Source of the DNA: Lucinisca nassula
Lineage: Eukaryota; Mollusca; Bivalvia; Lucinida; Lucinidae
Direction: 5' to 3'
Assembly (NCBI GenBank): GCA_963580285.1
Contig: OY757011.1
Coordinates: 160,877,908-160,941,907, forward strand
Length of the DNA: 64,000 nt
The notes under the pieces were generated by a model, which had not been told where the DNA came from, did no database searches, and was given only the letters and a program-made list of their open reading frames with translations. The translations under genes and the position numbers were made by a program. Shown here in pieces: positions 33,856-45,770 of the stretch. Position 1 is the stretch's first letter; the number at the start of each line of letters is the position of its first letter.

Positions 33856-34780
33856 TCAATCAATCAGTTTATTTTCATTTTAGGCCACCGGCCCATAATA
33901 TAAATACATGTATATCAATACAGAAAATATCGAATGATGTCCTCTATTATCAATATGTTAAGTATAGACTAATAAATATATGATATAGAAATTATGTTCT
34001 TAGAAATATTTTAGTATCCAACTTGACAAGCAACGGCACTGTGCTGGACCATCATCGACTCAACATTTGCCCGACGTTGAGTCAAAGCTGGTTCATCACT
34101 GCGCTTCGGTCATGTCTGAGTGTATGATATTTCATTTTATTTTATTTATTTGTTCAGTATTATTGTATTATTATATACTTCGAATAATACCTTTATCAAG
34201 ATCAGACTGTGTGTGGCTGCAGTCTATTCCGCAGAACGGCAAAAGCTTATTATAACTCTGCCGTAAACAAAAGTTACTGAACAGCATTTCTCGGGTGTAA
34301 AAATATTTCATTCACAACAATTTTCAAGGTCAGATAAACACGATTTGCTCGTGAAAAAAGTGGCATTGAACAATAACCACGTTTGATAGCAGTGTTGTGA
34401 ATGAAGTATATTTACTGGATTAACGACAGAAGCAAAGGAAATAAAGGAGAATAAGTTTTTGAGGTAAGTTTCTTGTAGAACAGGATTTGCCTCCCTCTGG
34501 TGATCCCGTTACCGTAGACGGATCTGGGATCAACATAGATGGATGGAGGAGGGGGCACAACGAGCCATCAATAATAAAGCCAATCATTGGCACAGAGAAA
34601 AAATAAATATTTTTGACAGGTAGCGGCGATACTCTAAATAAGAACATCATTACATAACATATAACGTAAACCGTATGTAAAGTAACATTATAAGACCGAA
34701 AAATAATCTTCGTACAGGCGCCAGTCTCTGAGCACAAACGTCACCACGTAACGTATAACGTAGGCAAAATAAAGAGGATC
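33856..34780. other. No gene seen
   Basis: A minus-strand open frame of 105 codons (34420-34737) has hydrophobic stretches, but I recognise no family and see no splice or start context that argues for it. Confidence 0.4.
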
Positions 34781-34784
34781 TTAC

Positions 34785-34865
34785 GCGAGTGGTCATTTCA
34801 CATGAAACCCATGAAACGAGCTTTTAACGATTTTCAAAACTTTCATGTGAGATGACCACAAGTGC
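34785..34865. repeat. Hairpin
   Basis: GTGGTCATTTCACATGAAA pairs with TTTCATGTGAGATGACCAC. Confidence 0.75.
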
Positions 34866-35109
34866 AAGAGTCTGTTTATCATTTTACGATTTAAATCGTA
34901 TTTTATCACCGAAAACGTCGAAGACACGGGCACCGCCGAGGCGTCCTGCGCCAGCAACCGCGCCAACGCACGTGCGGCTTTATACTTTTTATTTTATTAC
35001 ATGACGTTATCCACTATGTGATCGCGGCGTTATATGATAAAACGTTATTTTACCTATGTAATATAATGCTACCAATTACCGGTTTGTAATCCATAATTAT
35101 ATGTGTAGT

Positions 35110-35680
35110 ATCGTACTTATTTCCGACTCGAACATAGGCCGTTGGCCCCCCTGGACACGCCTCGGTGAAGCGGGCCCAGTGGACAACAACCGCATGTGTT
35201 CATGAGTGACATGCACCAGTAATTAACATACGAATAGTATTTATATGTAACGTACTGGGCGTGTAAAGACAACGTTATTCCTCCCATTCAATACAATGTC
35301 ACCTTTCGCTGTTCAACGTACTCGAGGTGTACTTGTAATATCACGTTAAGTACGGCCTGCACACCGACTGCTGGCTCTCCAAAGACTCGCCTCACTGAGG
35401 CGGTCCCAGGGGACACAGCAGCCCGTGTTCATGGACTAGACAAAGCAGCGTAAGACGAATCGTTTTGACAGGCGCCGGTGATATCCTGATCAGAAATGTT
35501 ATCATAAAAAGTACGCAGAACAGCGCTATCTTCATACATGTAATATGATACAATCACATACCTGAGTTGTACCTATAATGTGGTACATGTACTTATTTCC
35601 GACCAAAGACGCAGACCGTTGGCTCCCCCTAGACAGGCCTCACTGAGGCGGCCTAGAAGGATACAACCATCATGAAAACA
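35110..35680 (+). repeat. Three loose ~235-bp tandem units
   Basis: Markers GTTGGCCCCCCTGGACACGC (35140), GCTGGCTCTCCAAAGACTCG (35370) and GTTGGCTCCCCCTAGACAGG (35610), each followed by a CCTCACTGAGGCGG-type hairpin. An older unit may start near 34920. Confidence 0.6.
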
Positions 35681-36115
35681 GACCCACAAAATACTGACCC
35701 CCTTAAACTCCACTTTTAAAAAGTAAAACTGGTGTTCACAGGGGTATACATTATTCCCTATTTCCGCGCTAAAACACAAAGCGTGGGTACTCGTTAGATC
35801 CGCCTTGATGAGGCGGTTCCACTAAGTTTGTTTTGTTTGTTTGTATTCGCGCCCAACGTCCCAGTCAACATTATTTGGGTCACTCATGAGCCGGTCAGTT
35901 TACCGATCCACACTTTCCCAGGGCAGGCCTACACGCAAGCGGTCAACCAGCACAGCGCACACTGACACCTGCCCTTCCTGAATCAGCGGAAGGGAATGTG
36001 GTTCCACTAAGTACCCACATTCTATACCTTAAGCAAACACACCAAAAATATCAGAATTTTATCTGATTTTTGATAAAATAATTAAATAGGTTTGCCTCCA
36101 CGATGAGTTTGTGTT
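35680..36115. mobile_element. Family-A element interrupted by S2
   Basis: CATGAAAACAGACCC start, core GATCCGCCTTGATGAGGCGG, then S2, then TACCCACATTCTATACC. The end near CCACGATGA is decayed. Confidence 0.72.
35827..36000 (-). mobile_element. S2 SINE-like retroposon
   Basis: 174 bp, minus strand, flanked by GTTCCACTAAG at 35816-35826 and 36001-36011 (11 bp, exact). Its tail, read on the minus strand, is GTTGACTGGGACGTTGGGCG then a CAAACAAACAAAAC stretch, similar to the S1 tail. Confidence 0.88.
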
Positions 36116-36695
36116 CATGGACTCGTTGCAAACAAACAGGTTAGTGTCTGCATTTGTATAGGCGTTTTTTCGTAATGATCTCCACAAAAGAATGTTGGCA
36201 GGTATCAACCTGGTCACCAGTCAGAGGCACATCCCCCAATTTTGAGGTACATGAATACATCGTTGTGTCGCTGTCTTTGAAATAGAATCAGAAATGTGTG
36301 GAGGATCCCTGATCCGCATCTGCTGCAACTTACTTATAGGCTGCTTCTTGCCAGGCCAACAGAATGTCCCCCAGCTAGGGGTTTCATTCCATCTGTGATG
36401 TTGCAGAATAAGGAAATGTCCATTTCTTATTTAAATTGCCAATCAGATAAAACCCAATGATAATTGTTTTGTGTATCAAACCCTTTATCATTTTTTCAAT
36501 GAAATAGATGTATATGCACTAAACATGAGGTATGCATGTCCTCAAGACTGTGTCCAGAGAGTCAACCAACACTGTTGCGCCAAACGATACCAAACATTTA
36601 TAATTTTTTCCAATTCAAAAATAACCCAACAGGCATTCAACGTTTAAATATTGATTCAATGTTGAGTCAATATTTTGTGCCAACAGGGCTTGTGT
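36115..36695. other. No gene seen
   Basis: A few family-A-like words (TAGGCGTTTTTTCGTAATGA at about 36160) mark an isolated MITE end; otherwise unannotated. Confidence 0.4.
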
Positions 36696-36699
36696 TTAA

Positions 36700-36940
36700 C
36701 CCATTTAGTACCAGAAACCCCAAAAACAGGTACCCTGGCAAACAGCGCAGGCCCAGATCAAACGCCACGTTCTAGACGCCGCAGAATGCGGTGTCTGATC
36801 AGGGCCTCCACTGTTTGCTAAAAGTTAAGTTATTTTCCAAATAAATTTCGATGAAAACACAACCTGACACCCCTAAATTTTGAAATGTACTCCTGCTATA
36901 TATAATATAAGGAGGAAGATTCCATTTGGTACAAAAAGGG
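36700..36940. mobile_element. Family-B fold-back, TTAA-flanked
   Basis: TTAA at 36696-36699 and 36941-36944; starts CCCATTTAGTACC and ends GTACAAAAAGGG. Core at 36738-36818. Confidence 0.85.
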
Positions 36941-37119
36941 TTAATAGTCTGTCCACTTGAATTCGACATTTAAGTGCTGAATTCAACAAAGTTTGAGCCT
37001 ATCGTCACTTGCAAATACAAAAAAATGCATTCAGGAAGAAAATTAAAAGCCAGAATATATGGTTTAATAGTTTATTAGCACCTCAAACCCAACAGTAACA
37101 AAATATTGCAGCTAACAAA

Positions 37120-37310
37120 ATGTCATCACATTCACAAGATCCCTGTAAACCCCACTTTATAAAAGAAAACTGCGTGGTTACAGAAGCTATACGTTATTCT
37201 TCTTATTTTTGCTCTGAATCACAGTGTGTGGGTACTCGTTAGAACCACCTCGTTGGGGTGGTTCTAACGTGCACCTACTGTCTAAGTTTGGAGGGAAAAT
37301 AAAAAATTAT
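37120..37310. repeat. Family-A fold-back
   Basis: CATTCACAAGATCCCTGTAA, core GAACCACCTCGTTGGGGTGG and TTCTAACGTGCACC. Confidence 0.65.
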
Positions 37311-37316
37311 GACATA

Positions 37317-37639
37317 CCGTATTCGACCTATTTACCACACATGCTCCTATAAGCGCACACCTAAGCTTTTTCTGGAAAAAAATACACAAGTGCACACTTT
37401 ACAGTAACCTCCCAACAAATTCATATTGAGTTTTGCTTGATCTTTGACCCGGACAATCATATGAATACGTGGTGACCCCCTATGCTGAAATCAACTGTAT
37501 AAAATACTCATATCGGAAGCGTGTTTTCGTATTTTTTTCGTATTGAGTGTGCGCTTATTAGGTAGATTTTTCACCACAATATTTTCATACAATTTTGAAA
37601 AAAACTAAGCCCACGGTGCGGTAAATAGGTCGAATACGG
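37317..37639. mobile_element. Family-M TIR element, TA-flanked
   Basis: 323 bp. TIR of 24 bp with one mismatch (CCGTATTCGACCTATTTACC and complement), TA on both sides. Subterminal GCGCACACC and GTGCGCTTATTAGG repeat in inverted orientation. This resembles Tc1/mariner/pogo MITEs. Confidence 0.88.
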
Positions 37640-38199
37640 TATTTGTATCAGAAAAATATGTTTTGGCAATCTATCAATGACTGCACTATATACATGGGTG
37701 TATTATCTTGATATGATAACAAAATACAGTAACATATTATTACTATTTATTATTCATGGCATGCAAATATCCTTTATAGAGTAAATTACCACAGCTTAAG
37801 ATACAGAGAAGTACTGCATGCACATTATTAATGGGGATAATTTTCTTTATTTCCAGTTAAGAACATAAATTGTGGGTAAAATCAATAAAGCTAATTACAT
37901 ATATTAACTTTGATCTCATGGGCTACAATATTGGACCCCCGTCTTTCCTATAAGCTCCCCTGGATTTGGGCCAGTTTCATATCCAAAATGGATGGCATAA
38001 TCTCTCATGGGTGTATTTTCCTAATGTTGTAAAAATAAACATAGTTATATAAATATGATGTTGTGGGTGGGTGTTAACTTATATATTCGTTGTTGGTTTC
38101 TATTAGGCTTTAAATAAGTGCTCAAATCGAAACTTATGTGTGCTGTTACAATGCGTGCTTAACCTATAAGCCCTGACAGCATATTCCATCACATTAACA

Positions 38200-38310
38200 A
38201 GTCTTGTGTATGAATACCCCTCTAAACCCCACCTTATATAGAGAAAAGTAATGGTTACTCTTGTATACATAATTTTCTTGATTTCTGCTCCAAGATATAG
38301 GTTGTAAGTA
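38200..38310. repeat. Family-A fragment
   Basis: CCCCTCTAAACCCCACCTTA and TCTGCTCCAAGATATAGGTT, without the hairpin. Confidence 0.55.
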
Positions 38311-38548
38311 CTCTGCTGGGCCGATGACTGACATGCAATATCAAGCCTTATTTTTACTGAAAAAAAAAATATTGGCATCTGCTCTTGAATGCTACGTAAG
38401 TGTACTTTATTTTACAAGGGTACTTTATTTTACTCTATTTGGAGAAACAGGCCTGAGCAAACAGGGTCTCATCAGGGTCTACACTGTCAATCAACTCGTT
38501 TTCAGACCCAAGAATTGGGAGTAAACTGTACTTGTTCAAGTTTTAGAA

Positions 38549-38800
38549 TAAGTCTGGTAAGGAGCTGAGGTGTCCAAATATTAAGGGTAAATACAGTACC
38601 ATAATGATCCTAAGTATTAGGACAGACAGGCCTATTCAAACAGTGCAGACCTGAAGGAGCAGTCTGATCAGGGTCTACACTGTTTGTTATTCCATGTGCA
38701 CCTTTTGGACTCCTTGCTGGATCATGAAACTAATTTGTTAAAATTTTAGGAGAATTACAGCAAGTCATCAAGGTGTCCAAATTTTTAGGATTTTTACGTT
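38549..38800. mobile_element. Family-O fold-back
   Basis: GGTAAGGAGCTGAGGTGTCC and CAAGTCATCAAGGTGTCCAA arms; core CAAACAGTGCAGACCTGAAG to GGGTCTACACTGTTTG at 38636-38686; GCACCTTTTGGACTCCTTGC. Confidence 0.75.
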
Positions 38801-38819
38801 ATACTTCTTATGCTTGCTG

Positions 38820-39320
38820 AAAGTTCTCATTAGAATGATCTCAACGTGGCAGTTTTTAATAGCACACACAATCCAATTCTGAAGCAGAAATAAGTAACAT
38901 ACCACAAATTTTCATCTAAAAATGGCCATGTTAAGGCCACAGAAAGTATCTTACCACAGGGGCCAGGGTGTGTTATCTTGAAAGTAGCAAGGTAACAAAA
39001 CAGATATAATCATAAAGAAAGCAACTGTTATATCATACAAATAAAATACTGAAGTCTAAAAATAAAGCGTTAAAAACAGGTAAAATAATAATAGAAACAC
39101 AAATAACTTAATATGTATGAGACTATTTATGTGAGCTACAAAGACTTTTATATGTCCCAAAAACCTGGGATTATGACTGAATACAACAGAAGAAGAAGAA
39201 AAAAGAAGAAAGAAATCTACAAGCTTTAACTTACTATATATGTAATAAGCTAACTAATACAACTTTATCAAATTGATATTCTTTGGCAAGGTACAGCATT
39301 TTATATGTATACATGTATAT
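38820..39320. other. Family-A remnants, no gene seen
   Basis: A decayed fold-back near 38820-38970 (TTTTCATCTAAAAATGGCC), then low-complexity A+T and GAA tracts. Confidence 0.45.
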
Positions 39321-39322
39321 AA

Positions 39323-40627
39323 ACAAGAGGGACATGATGGCCTGATCCATAGTGTAAAATGAAATTGTAGGTAATATATATATGATGGAGTACAGGGTTT
39401 GAGCAATTTTGGTTGACCCAGGTAGATTTACTATTTTTAGCTATGGTGGCCATCTTGTTCATCCAAGCAGAACAGTTTGAGCAATTTTGGTAGCGGGTCC
39501 CTCAAGGAACATTCCTGTGAAATTATTTCGAAACCCATCCACTGTTTAAGCAGAAGTTGTTTAAAGTTTTTTTCTGTTTTTAGCTTCGGTGGCCATCTTT
39601 TTCATCCGCGCAGTATGGTTTGAGCAATTTTAATACAGGGTCACCCAAAGAACATTCCTGTGAAATTATTTCGAAATCCATCCACGGGTTAAGGAGAAAA
39701 AGTCGTTTAAATGTTTTGTTTTCTATTTTTAGCTCTGGCAGTCATCTTGTTCACCCGAGCAAAGAGTTTGAGCAATTTTGGTTATAAGGCCAACCAAGAA
39801 ACATTTCTGTAAAACTATTTCAAAATCCATCCACTGGTTAAGGAGTGTCAGTCATTTAAAGTCTTTTCTATTTTTAGCTCTGGTGGCCATTTTGTTCATC
39901 ATAGCGGACTGGTTTGAGCAAGTTTGGTAGAGGGTCATCCAAGGAACATTCCTGTGAATTTATTTCGAAATCCACCCACTGGTTAAAGAGGAGAAGTCAT
40001 TTAAAGGTTTTTCTATCTTTAGCTCTGGTGGCCATCTTGTTCAACTAAGGGGACTAGTTGAGCAACTTTGGTGGAGGGTCACAAAATAAACATTGCTGTG
40101 AAACTATTCTGAAATCCATCTACTTGTTAAGGAGAAGAAGTTAGTTAAAGGCTCACTAATTTTAGCTCTGGCTGCCATATTGTTCATCTGAGTGGTCCAG
40201 GGTCACCTAAGGAACATTCCTATGAAATTATTTTGAAATCCATCCACTGGTTAAGGAGGATAAGTCATTTGAAGGTTTTTCTATTTTTAGCTCTGGTGGT
40301 GGACATCTTGTTCATCCTTAATGAACAATTTGAGCAATTTTGGTAGAGGGTCGCCTAAGGAACATTCCTGTGAAATTATTTCAAAATCCATGCACTGGTT
40401 AAGGGAAAGAAGTCGTTTAAAGGTTTTTTTTTAATATTTTTAGCTCTGGCAGCCATCTTGTTCTCCCAAGCGAAATGATTTGAGCAATGTTGGTAGAGGG
40501 TCATCCCTGTGAAATTATTTCAAACTCTGTCCAGCCGCTTTGGAGAAGAAGTTGTTTGAAGCAAAAGTTGACGACAGATCACAAGAGCCTATCTTGAGCA
40601 CTTTGTGCTCAGGTGAGCTAAAAAGCA
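39323..40627 (+). mobile_element. Pearl/HINE-like element P5, complete
   Basis: Starts near AACAAGAGGGACATGATGGC. About eight ~150-bp units contain GAACATTCCTGTGAAATTAT and TTTAGCTCTGGTGGCCATCT. The right end has the hairpin GAGCACTTTGTGCTC and CAGGTGAGCTAAAA. Confidence 0.82.
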
Positions 40628-41475
40628 GGTTAGAGACTTCCGGGGCATATTGTGTTAGAGTTTGGAAATAAGGTCAAGGCCATTAAATCCTTATCACTCT
40701 TTTCCCTCCATCCTAGTGCAACCATGCAAGTCTGGTAACCATGGGTATTTGGTTCGGTTTGGGGCTTTTCTGGATGCTTCCATATAAGTTGTCATTGCTA
40801 GCTGGAAGTTTGTACCAAGTGTCATTAATGAAGCTTTAATAGTTCTTGATAAAAGGGAGTATGCTAGAGTTGACACAATAGTTCACTAAGTCAGTGAACC
40901 ATGAAATGTCGATCAAGGTCATATGTGGATGTTAGCATTATAGTTATCATCCCAAGATTAATGTTTGTATTCCAGTATCATGAATGAGCCTCTTTATAGT
41001 TCTTCAGAAATGGATTCTTAAATTAGGGTGAATGGTAGGGTGAATGCAAATGTTTACAAAGTCAGTGAAGCATGAAATGTAGGTCAAGGTCAAATATGGC
41101 TGTTTGCATTAAAATTACCAGCCCAAGATGAAATTTTGTACCTAGTATAATGAAAGAGAGCATCTTATAAGTTCTTCAGAAAATGACTCATACATTAGGA
41201 TGACCGCCAGTGTGAACCCAACTCCTTATAAAGTCATTGAACCATAAAATGTAGGTCAAGGTCAAATAGGGATGCTTACACTAAAGTTGCCATCACAAGA
41301 TGCAAGTTTGTACCAAGCACCACTGATGAGGCTCAAAAAACTCTTGAGAAACGGACCAGTCTTACATAAGGGTGACCGCTAGGGTGAATGTAATTGTTGA
41401 TGGCTTGATGAACTAACCGACGGATGGAAAACCGGACTCCATATCACGCCCTGCAGGCCCGACAATAAAATCCTT
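40628..41475 (+). mobile_element. Tandem element P6, adjoining P5
   Basis: Four units of about 163-169 bp with GTGAACCATGAAATGTAGGT and TCAAGGTCAAATATGGATG. The end is CACGCCCTGCAGGCCCGACA, a hairpin like that of P7 and P8. The left end is less clear. Confidence 0.75.
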
Positions 41476-41694
41476 TTTAGAGGTTTAGGCAGAAAAACCA
41501 GACAAAAATACTCTACTGACTGATGGGTGAAATTATATGTTCTGTCTCATGATGGCCAGACCAAACAAGTCATAAAATCATAAAATACACTAAGTACAAT
41601 GCTTCTAGATTGTCATTTGCATGAAACTAATAATGAAAACAAAAGTGCTTGTAAAAAATTGATTTTTCTTGAAAATATTTGCTACTTGATAGTC

Positions 41695-42070
41695 TGAAGA
41701 AGCCATCTGATCTGTACCTATACTGTCTGATATTCAATTTGTGACTGTATCAAAATTAAATACATCAAGATATTTAACTGTCTAAGAGTCAGAAAGAGGT
41801 GAGGCTTAATTAATTTATTCAGCAGAACATGAGTTAAGGTGTAATATGCTTATTTAGTACTGCATTAAATCAAGCAGCAAGATTTTCATTCAAAAAAGGT
41901 GTGTATAGGTAAAACTTTATGTTTGAACAGGAACAGCAACTTAACCCTTGTCCTGCTGAACACGATAAAACATCTTTACAGTGTTCTAATAGATTGTGGG
42001 TACTCATTAGAACTGCCTCAAGTATGAGGCAGTTTTAATGAGTACCTACAATCTATGCTTTTGTGCACAA
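41695..42070. repeat. Family-C and family-A fold-backs
   Basis: GAAGCCATCTGATCTGTACC (C core) near 41700, CTTAACCCTTGTCCTGCTGA (C end) at about 41940, and the A hairpin AACTGCCTCAAGTATGAGGC at about 42010. Confidence 0.6.
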
Positions 42071-42144
42071 GTAAGACAAATGGCACTTCTGACATGACCT
42101 GTGGTTTACAAGGGTATGCCTGACAATGAATTTATAATATAACA

Positions 42145-42393
42145 TGAGCCGGCACGTGACAAAACCAACATTAAGACTGGTGCGACCAGCAGAGAGTCAA
42201 ATCAACCTGCGCACCCATCCACTATGACAAGACCTTTTGCCTATGTCTCTTTGCATAGATATTAGCCTATACAGGCTATAGTAGGTACATGCGATCAGCA
42301 AAGACTCTGATCAGACTGCATGAATGCGTAGGCTGATCTGAGTCTTCGCTGGTAGCTCAAGCCTTCTTGTAGATTTTGTCATGCGCTGGCTCG
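42145..42393. mobile_element. Family-E fold-back
   Basis: GAGCCGGCACGTGACAAAAC and GATTTTGTCATGCGCTGGCT arms; core CAGCAAAGACTCTGATCAGA and TCTGAGTCTTCGCTGG. Confidence 0.8.
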
Positions 42394-42456
42394 TATGATG
42401 TAATGTTTCTTGAGTATTTATTAAATGGGCATGTCAAAGTTTTATAGATGGATAAA

Positions 42457-43235
42457 TTGCACGACCCGCAGAAAAAGCGACCGACTGAAGTCTGTTGATT
42501 TTCTAAGAGTGCCCTAAAATCACCGTGTCATTCTGTCAGTCTGTCTGTCCGTCCGTAACCCGTCTGTGAAAATCAGTGATAGTGACTTAACCTATTGGAA
42601 TATTTAAATAATTTTTGGCATACTGATAGATATCAATGAGATCTAACCAATGAACTTGCCAAATATTACATTCCATTTAGTAGAGCCTCGCCGCAGCGAA
42701 AAATGTGAAAATTTTCGTACTGCTTCTCCCCGGAAACCGTTGGGCCGATTGAAGTCAAATTTCATATGGAGCCTCTATGGGATGGGTAAAACCAAAAATT
42801 GCTCATGGGGTCCAGGTCACATGACCAAAATGGCCGCCAAGCCGTATAGGGTAAAAACCCTTCAAAAATAGTCTTCTCCAGAACCACTGGGCAGATTTCC
42901 TAGAAACTTGATAAATAGCATCTGGGACGTAGGCCCATCATAAAGTGCTAAAATGGTGACCCTGGGTTGACCTTGACATTCTTTGTGCCTAGGTCAAACT
43001 TTGACACATATGCTTTTGTATTGGAAAAGTAAGAAAGCATTTTATCCTGCAAACGATTCAGAATACAGAACTAAAGTAAAAGATATATTTTTGCTCCTTA
43101 CGATAAGGCGCATTTATTGGGGGAACAGTTTTAGGTCCAGGTCACATGACCAAAATGGCTGCCATACCCATATATGGTAACACTCATAAAGCTAAAAGCA
43201 TCCGGCGGGTCGTGCACTTCAGCTGAAGCACTGGT
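42457..43235 (+). mobile_element. Non-autonomous Helitron-like element, copy 2
   Basis: 779 bp, very similar to 19785-20550 throughout, with the same start TTGCACGACCCG and end GAAGCACTGGTT. Flanking bases differ, which fixes the ends. The two copies differ by small indels such as near 43012. Confidence 0.85.
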
Positions 43236-43269
43236 TGACATCTATAATAACCCTTCTTAACCCTTTCAA

Positions 43270-43590
43270 CCCTGCGTTGTCTTGAAAGGTGGTTCTTCTA
43301 TCTTTGACTATGTACTTTGGTTTTTTAACCCTTATCCCACTCAATAATAAATTTAGCCACACCCATTACTGACTGAACCAATCATATTCCTTGATGTGAT
43401 TTATTCCTACAAATTTACAAACTGAGCATCAGACAGTGGATCTGCAAAAGTAGGGGTTGTCCTGATCAGCAGGATAAGGATTAAACAGACTGTTGCTGAT
43501 GAGACGGCTCATTATGAGCCGTTTCATCTGAATCTACTGTTTACATAGGTACCTTCCCTATTCTACAGGGTTGGAAGGGTTCAAGCAGAT
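43270..43590. mobile_element. Nested TTAA-type fold-backs
   Basis: Outer ends TTAACCCTTTCAACCCTGCG and CAGGGTTGGAAGGGTTCAA. Inside is a family-C copy (about 43328-43485), beside the hairpin GACGGCTCATTATGAGCCGT. Confidence 0.7.
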
Positions 43591-43703
43591 GCAACAAAAA
43601 ATTGATCATACAGTAGGTAACAGTAGGTTGAATTCATTGCTCGACTAGCGTGTTATGGTACATAATTATTCCATTTGCATATATAAACATTAGTTTTCCT
43701 TAA

Positions 43704-43907
43704 CCCTTTCTATACCAAATGGAATCTTCCTACTTATATATAGCAGGAGGCTATTTAAAAATTTAGCCCTGGTGTCAGATTGTGTTTTCTTCAAAGTTGA
43801 TTTTGAAAATGGCTGAACTTGAACTAAATAGTGTAGGCCCTGATCAGATGCTGTATTCTGCACTGTTTGCCAGGGTACCCGTTTTGGGGCTTCTGGTACT
43901 AAATGGG
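43704..43907. mobile_element. Family-B fold-back, TTAA-flanked
   Basis: TTAA at 43700-43703 and 43908-43911, starts CCCTTTCTATACC and ends ACTAAATGGG. The core has lost one arm (43826-43870). Confidence 0.83.
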
Positions 43908-43911
43908 TTAA

Positions 43912-44118
43912 ACCTTGTCCTACTGAACCAGGGTAGTCTCTATCTGTGCAAGCAGTGTAATTCCGGATCAGATGGCTTCTGGAGAAGCCTTTTGATCTGG
44001 ATCTTCACTGTTTGCCATTGTTAATTTATAGGAATAAAATACATCAAGTACTCTGATTGCTTGATAGCCAAAAATGGGTGTGGCAAAATTAATTATTCAA
44101 CAGAACAAGGGTTGAAAT
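43912..44118. mobile_element. Family-C fold-back
   Basis: CCTTGTCCTACTGAACCAGG and TCAACAGAACAAGGGTTGAA ends; core GGATCAGATGGCTTCTGGAG then AAGCCTTTTGATC. Confidence 0.75.
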
Positions 44119-44483
44119 AAAAGGAAAACTGAAAGACAATGGCCTGAACTGAAACAGAATCATTTGTTTGATTTAAAGCAATGTTTAAACAACAAGTACA
44201 AACTGCATGATTATATTATGTGGTACTTACTTTATATCAATATTGCAGAAAAATTGGACAAAACTGTGCTATACATATTATACATGTAAGACTGTGCAGA
44301 ACACATTATAAAGGCAAGTCTGGGGTGAAAATATTACACATGCAAGACACCTTGCTGAATATGTTAAACATGCACAAGACTGATGAACATGTTATAAATG
44401 CAAAACACCATGCTGAGCATTTTAAATATACATAACACAGTACTGAACCTACAAACAAGACTGCTGAAGATGTTATACATGTA

Positions 44484-44660
44484 CAGTCCAACCTGTGTTA
44501 AGCAAGCACCTCAGGGATGAACAAGATGTGCTTGCTTAACACACATGCTTGCTTAATACAGGTGAATATTAATGCATTTGCCTTTTCAGGAACTAAATGC
44601 ATGCATGCTTAAGACAGGTTGCTTGCTTAATAGAGGTGGCCACTATGACAGGTTTGACTG
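44484..44660. mobile_element. Tigger/pogo-like MITE in the 30-bp minisatellite
   Basis: 177 bp, flanked by TA on both sides. Ends CAGTCCAACCTGTGTTAAGC and GACAGGTTTGACTG. The minisatellite resumes in register after the second TA. Confidence 0.87.
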
Positions 44661-45083
44661 TACATGCAAGACACTCTGCATAACATGTTATAAATACAAA
44701 GACACTGTGCTGAACATGTTACAAATGCAAGGCACTATGCTGAACATGGCAAAGCACTATACTGAATGTTATACATGCAAAACACTGTGCTAAACATGTT
44801 ATAAATGCAAGACACTGTGCTAAACATGTTAAACATGCAAAATACTGCTGAACATGTTAAACATGTAAAACACTGTGCCAAACCTACACACAAGACTTTG
44901 CTGACCATGTTATACATTTACTTCATGTTATACATTTGCACGCAAGACACTATGGTAAACATTATGAATGCAAGGCACTGTTCTGAACATGTTATACATG
45001 CAAAACACTGTACTGAATATGTTATAAATGCAAAACACTGTGTTGAACATGTTATGAATGTAAAATGTTGTGCTGAACTTGTC

Positions 45084-45381
45084 TTTGTTTGTTTGATTTG
45101 AGGTTTAACGTCCCCGTCAACACTGTAAAGGTCATTTTGGAGACGTTGCTTCCAATTTTGTGGGACTTTTACCCGACATTGAGATGAAATGACATCTAAA
45201 GCCCTGTCGCCCAATGAAACCAATAGGTTTTTTTAGCATGGACGGTCCGCCTCCCACCGCGGTTCCTGGACAGGCTTTGATCCTGTAAGCGGTTTACCAG
45301 TACTAGTGTGCGGGCCGGATTCAGCTCTGCGTGGAAGCATCGTGCAGCCCATATATTTCTTAAAGCCCCTATGGGCGGGGG
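45084..45381 (-). mobile_element. S1 SINE in the 30-bp minisatellite
   Basis: 298 bp, flanked by the exact 11-bp duplication CTGAACTTGTC (45073-45083, 45382-45392). Confidence 0.92.
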
Positions 45382-45770
45382 CTGAACTTGTCATACACAT
45401 GCAAAACACTGTGCTGAACCTGAACATACAAGACTGCTGAACATGTTATTAATGGGAGACACTGTGCTGAACATGTTATACATGCAAAACACTTTGCTGA
45501 AGCTACATACAAGACTTTGCTGAACATGTTATAAATGCAAGGCACTGTGCTGAGCATGTTATACATGCAAAACACTTTGCTGAAGCTACATACAACTTTG
45601 CTGACCATGTTATTAATGCAAGGCACTGTGCTGAACATGTTATACATGTATGCGAGACACTGTGCTGAAGCTACATACAACTTTGCTGACCATGTTATAA
45701 ATGCAAGGCACTGTGCTGAACATGTTATATATGCGATACACTGTAAGTGCTGAACATGTTATACTTGCAA

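Larger units (their letters stand above)
44220..45770 (+). repeat. 30-bp minisatellite with two insertions
   Basis: Monomer near GAACATGTTATACATGCAAA then ACACTGTGCT. Two mobile elements interrupt it (44484-44660 and 45084-45381). Because 30 is a multiple of 3, several frames stay open and are not genes. Confidence 0.92.

Noticed and set aside
34420..34737. 105-codon minus-strand frame with hydrophobic segments
   Set aside because: No family recognised, no supporting start or splice signals.
44480..45770. Cys-rich repeated peptides on the minus strand
   Set aside because: Products of the 30-bp minisatellite, whose period keeps frames open.
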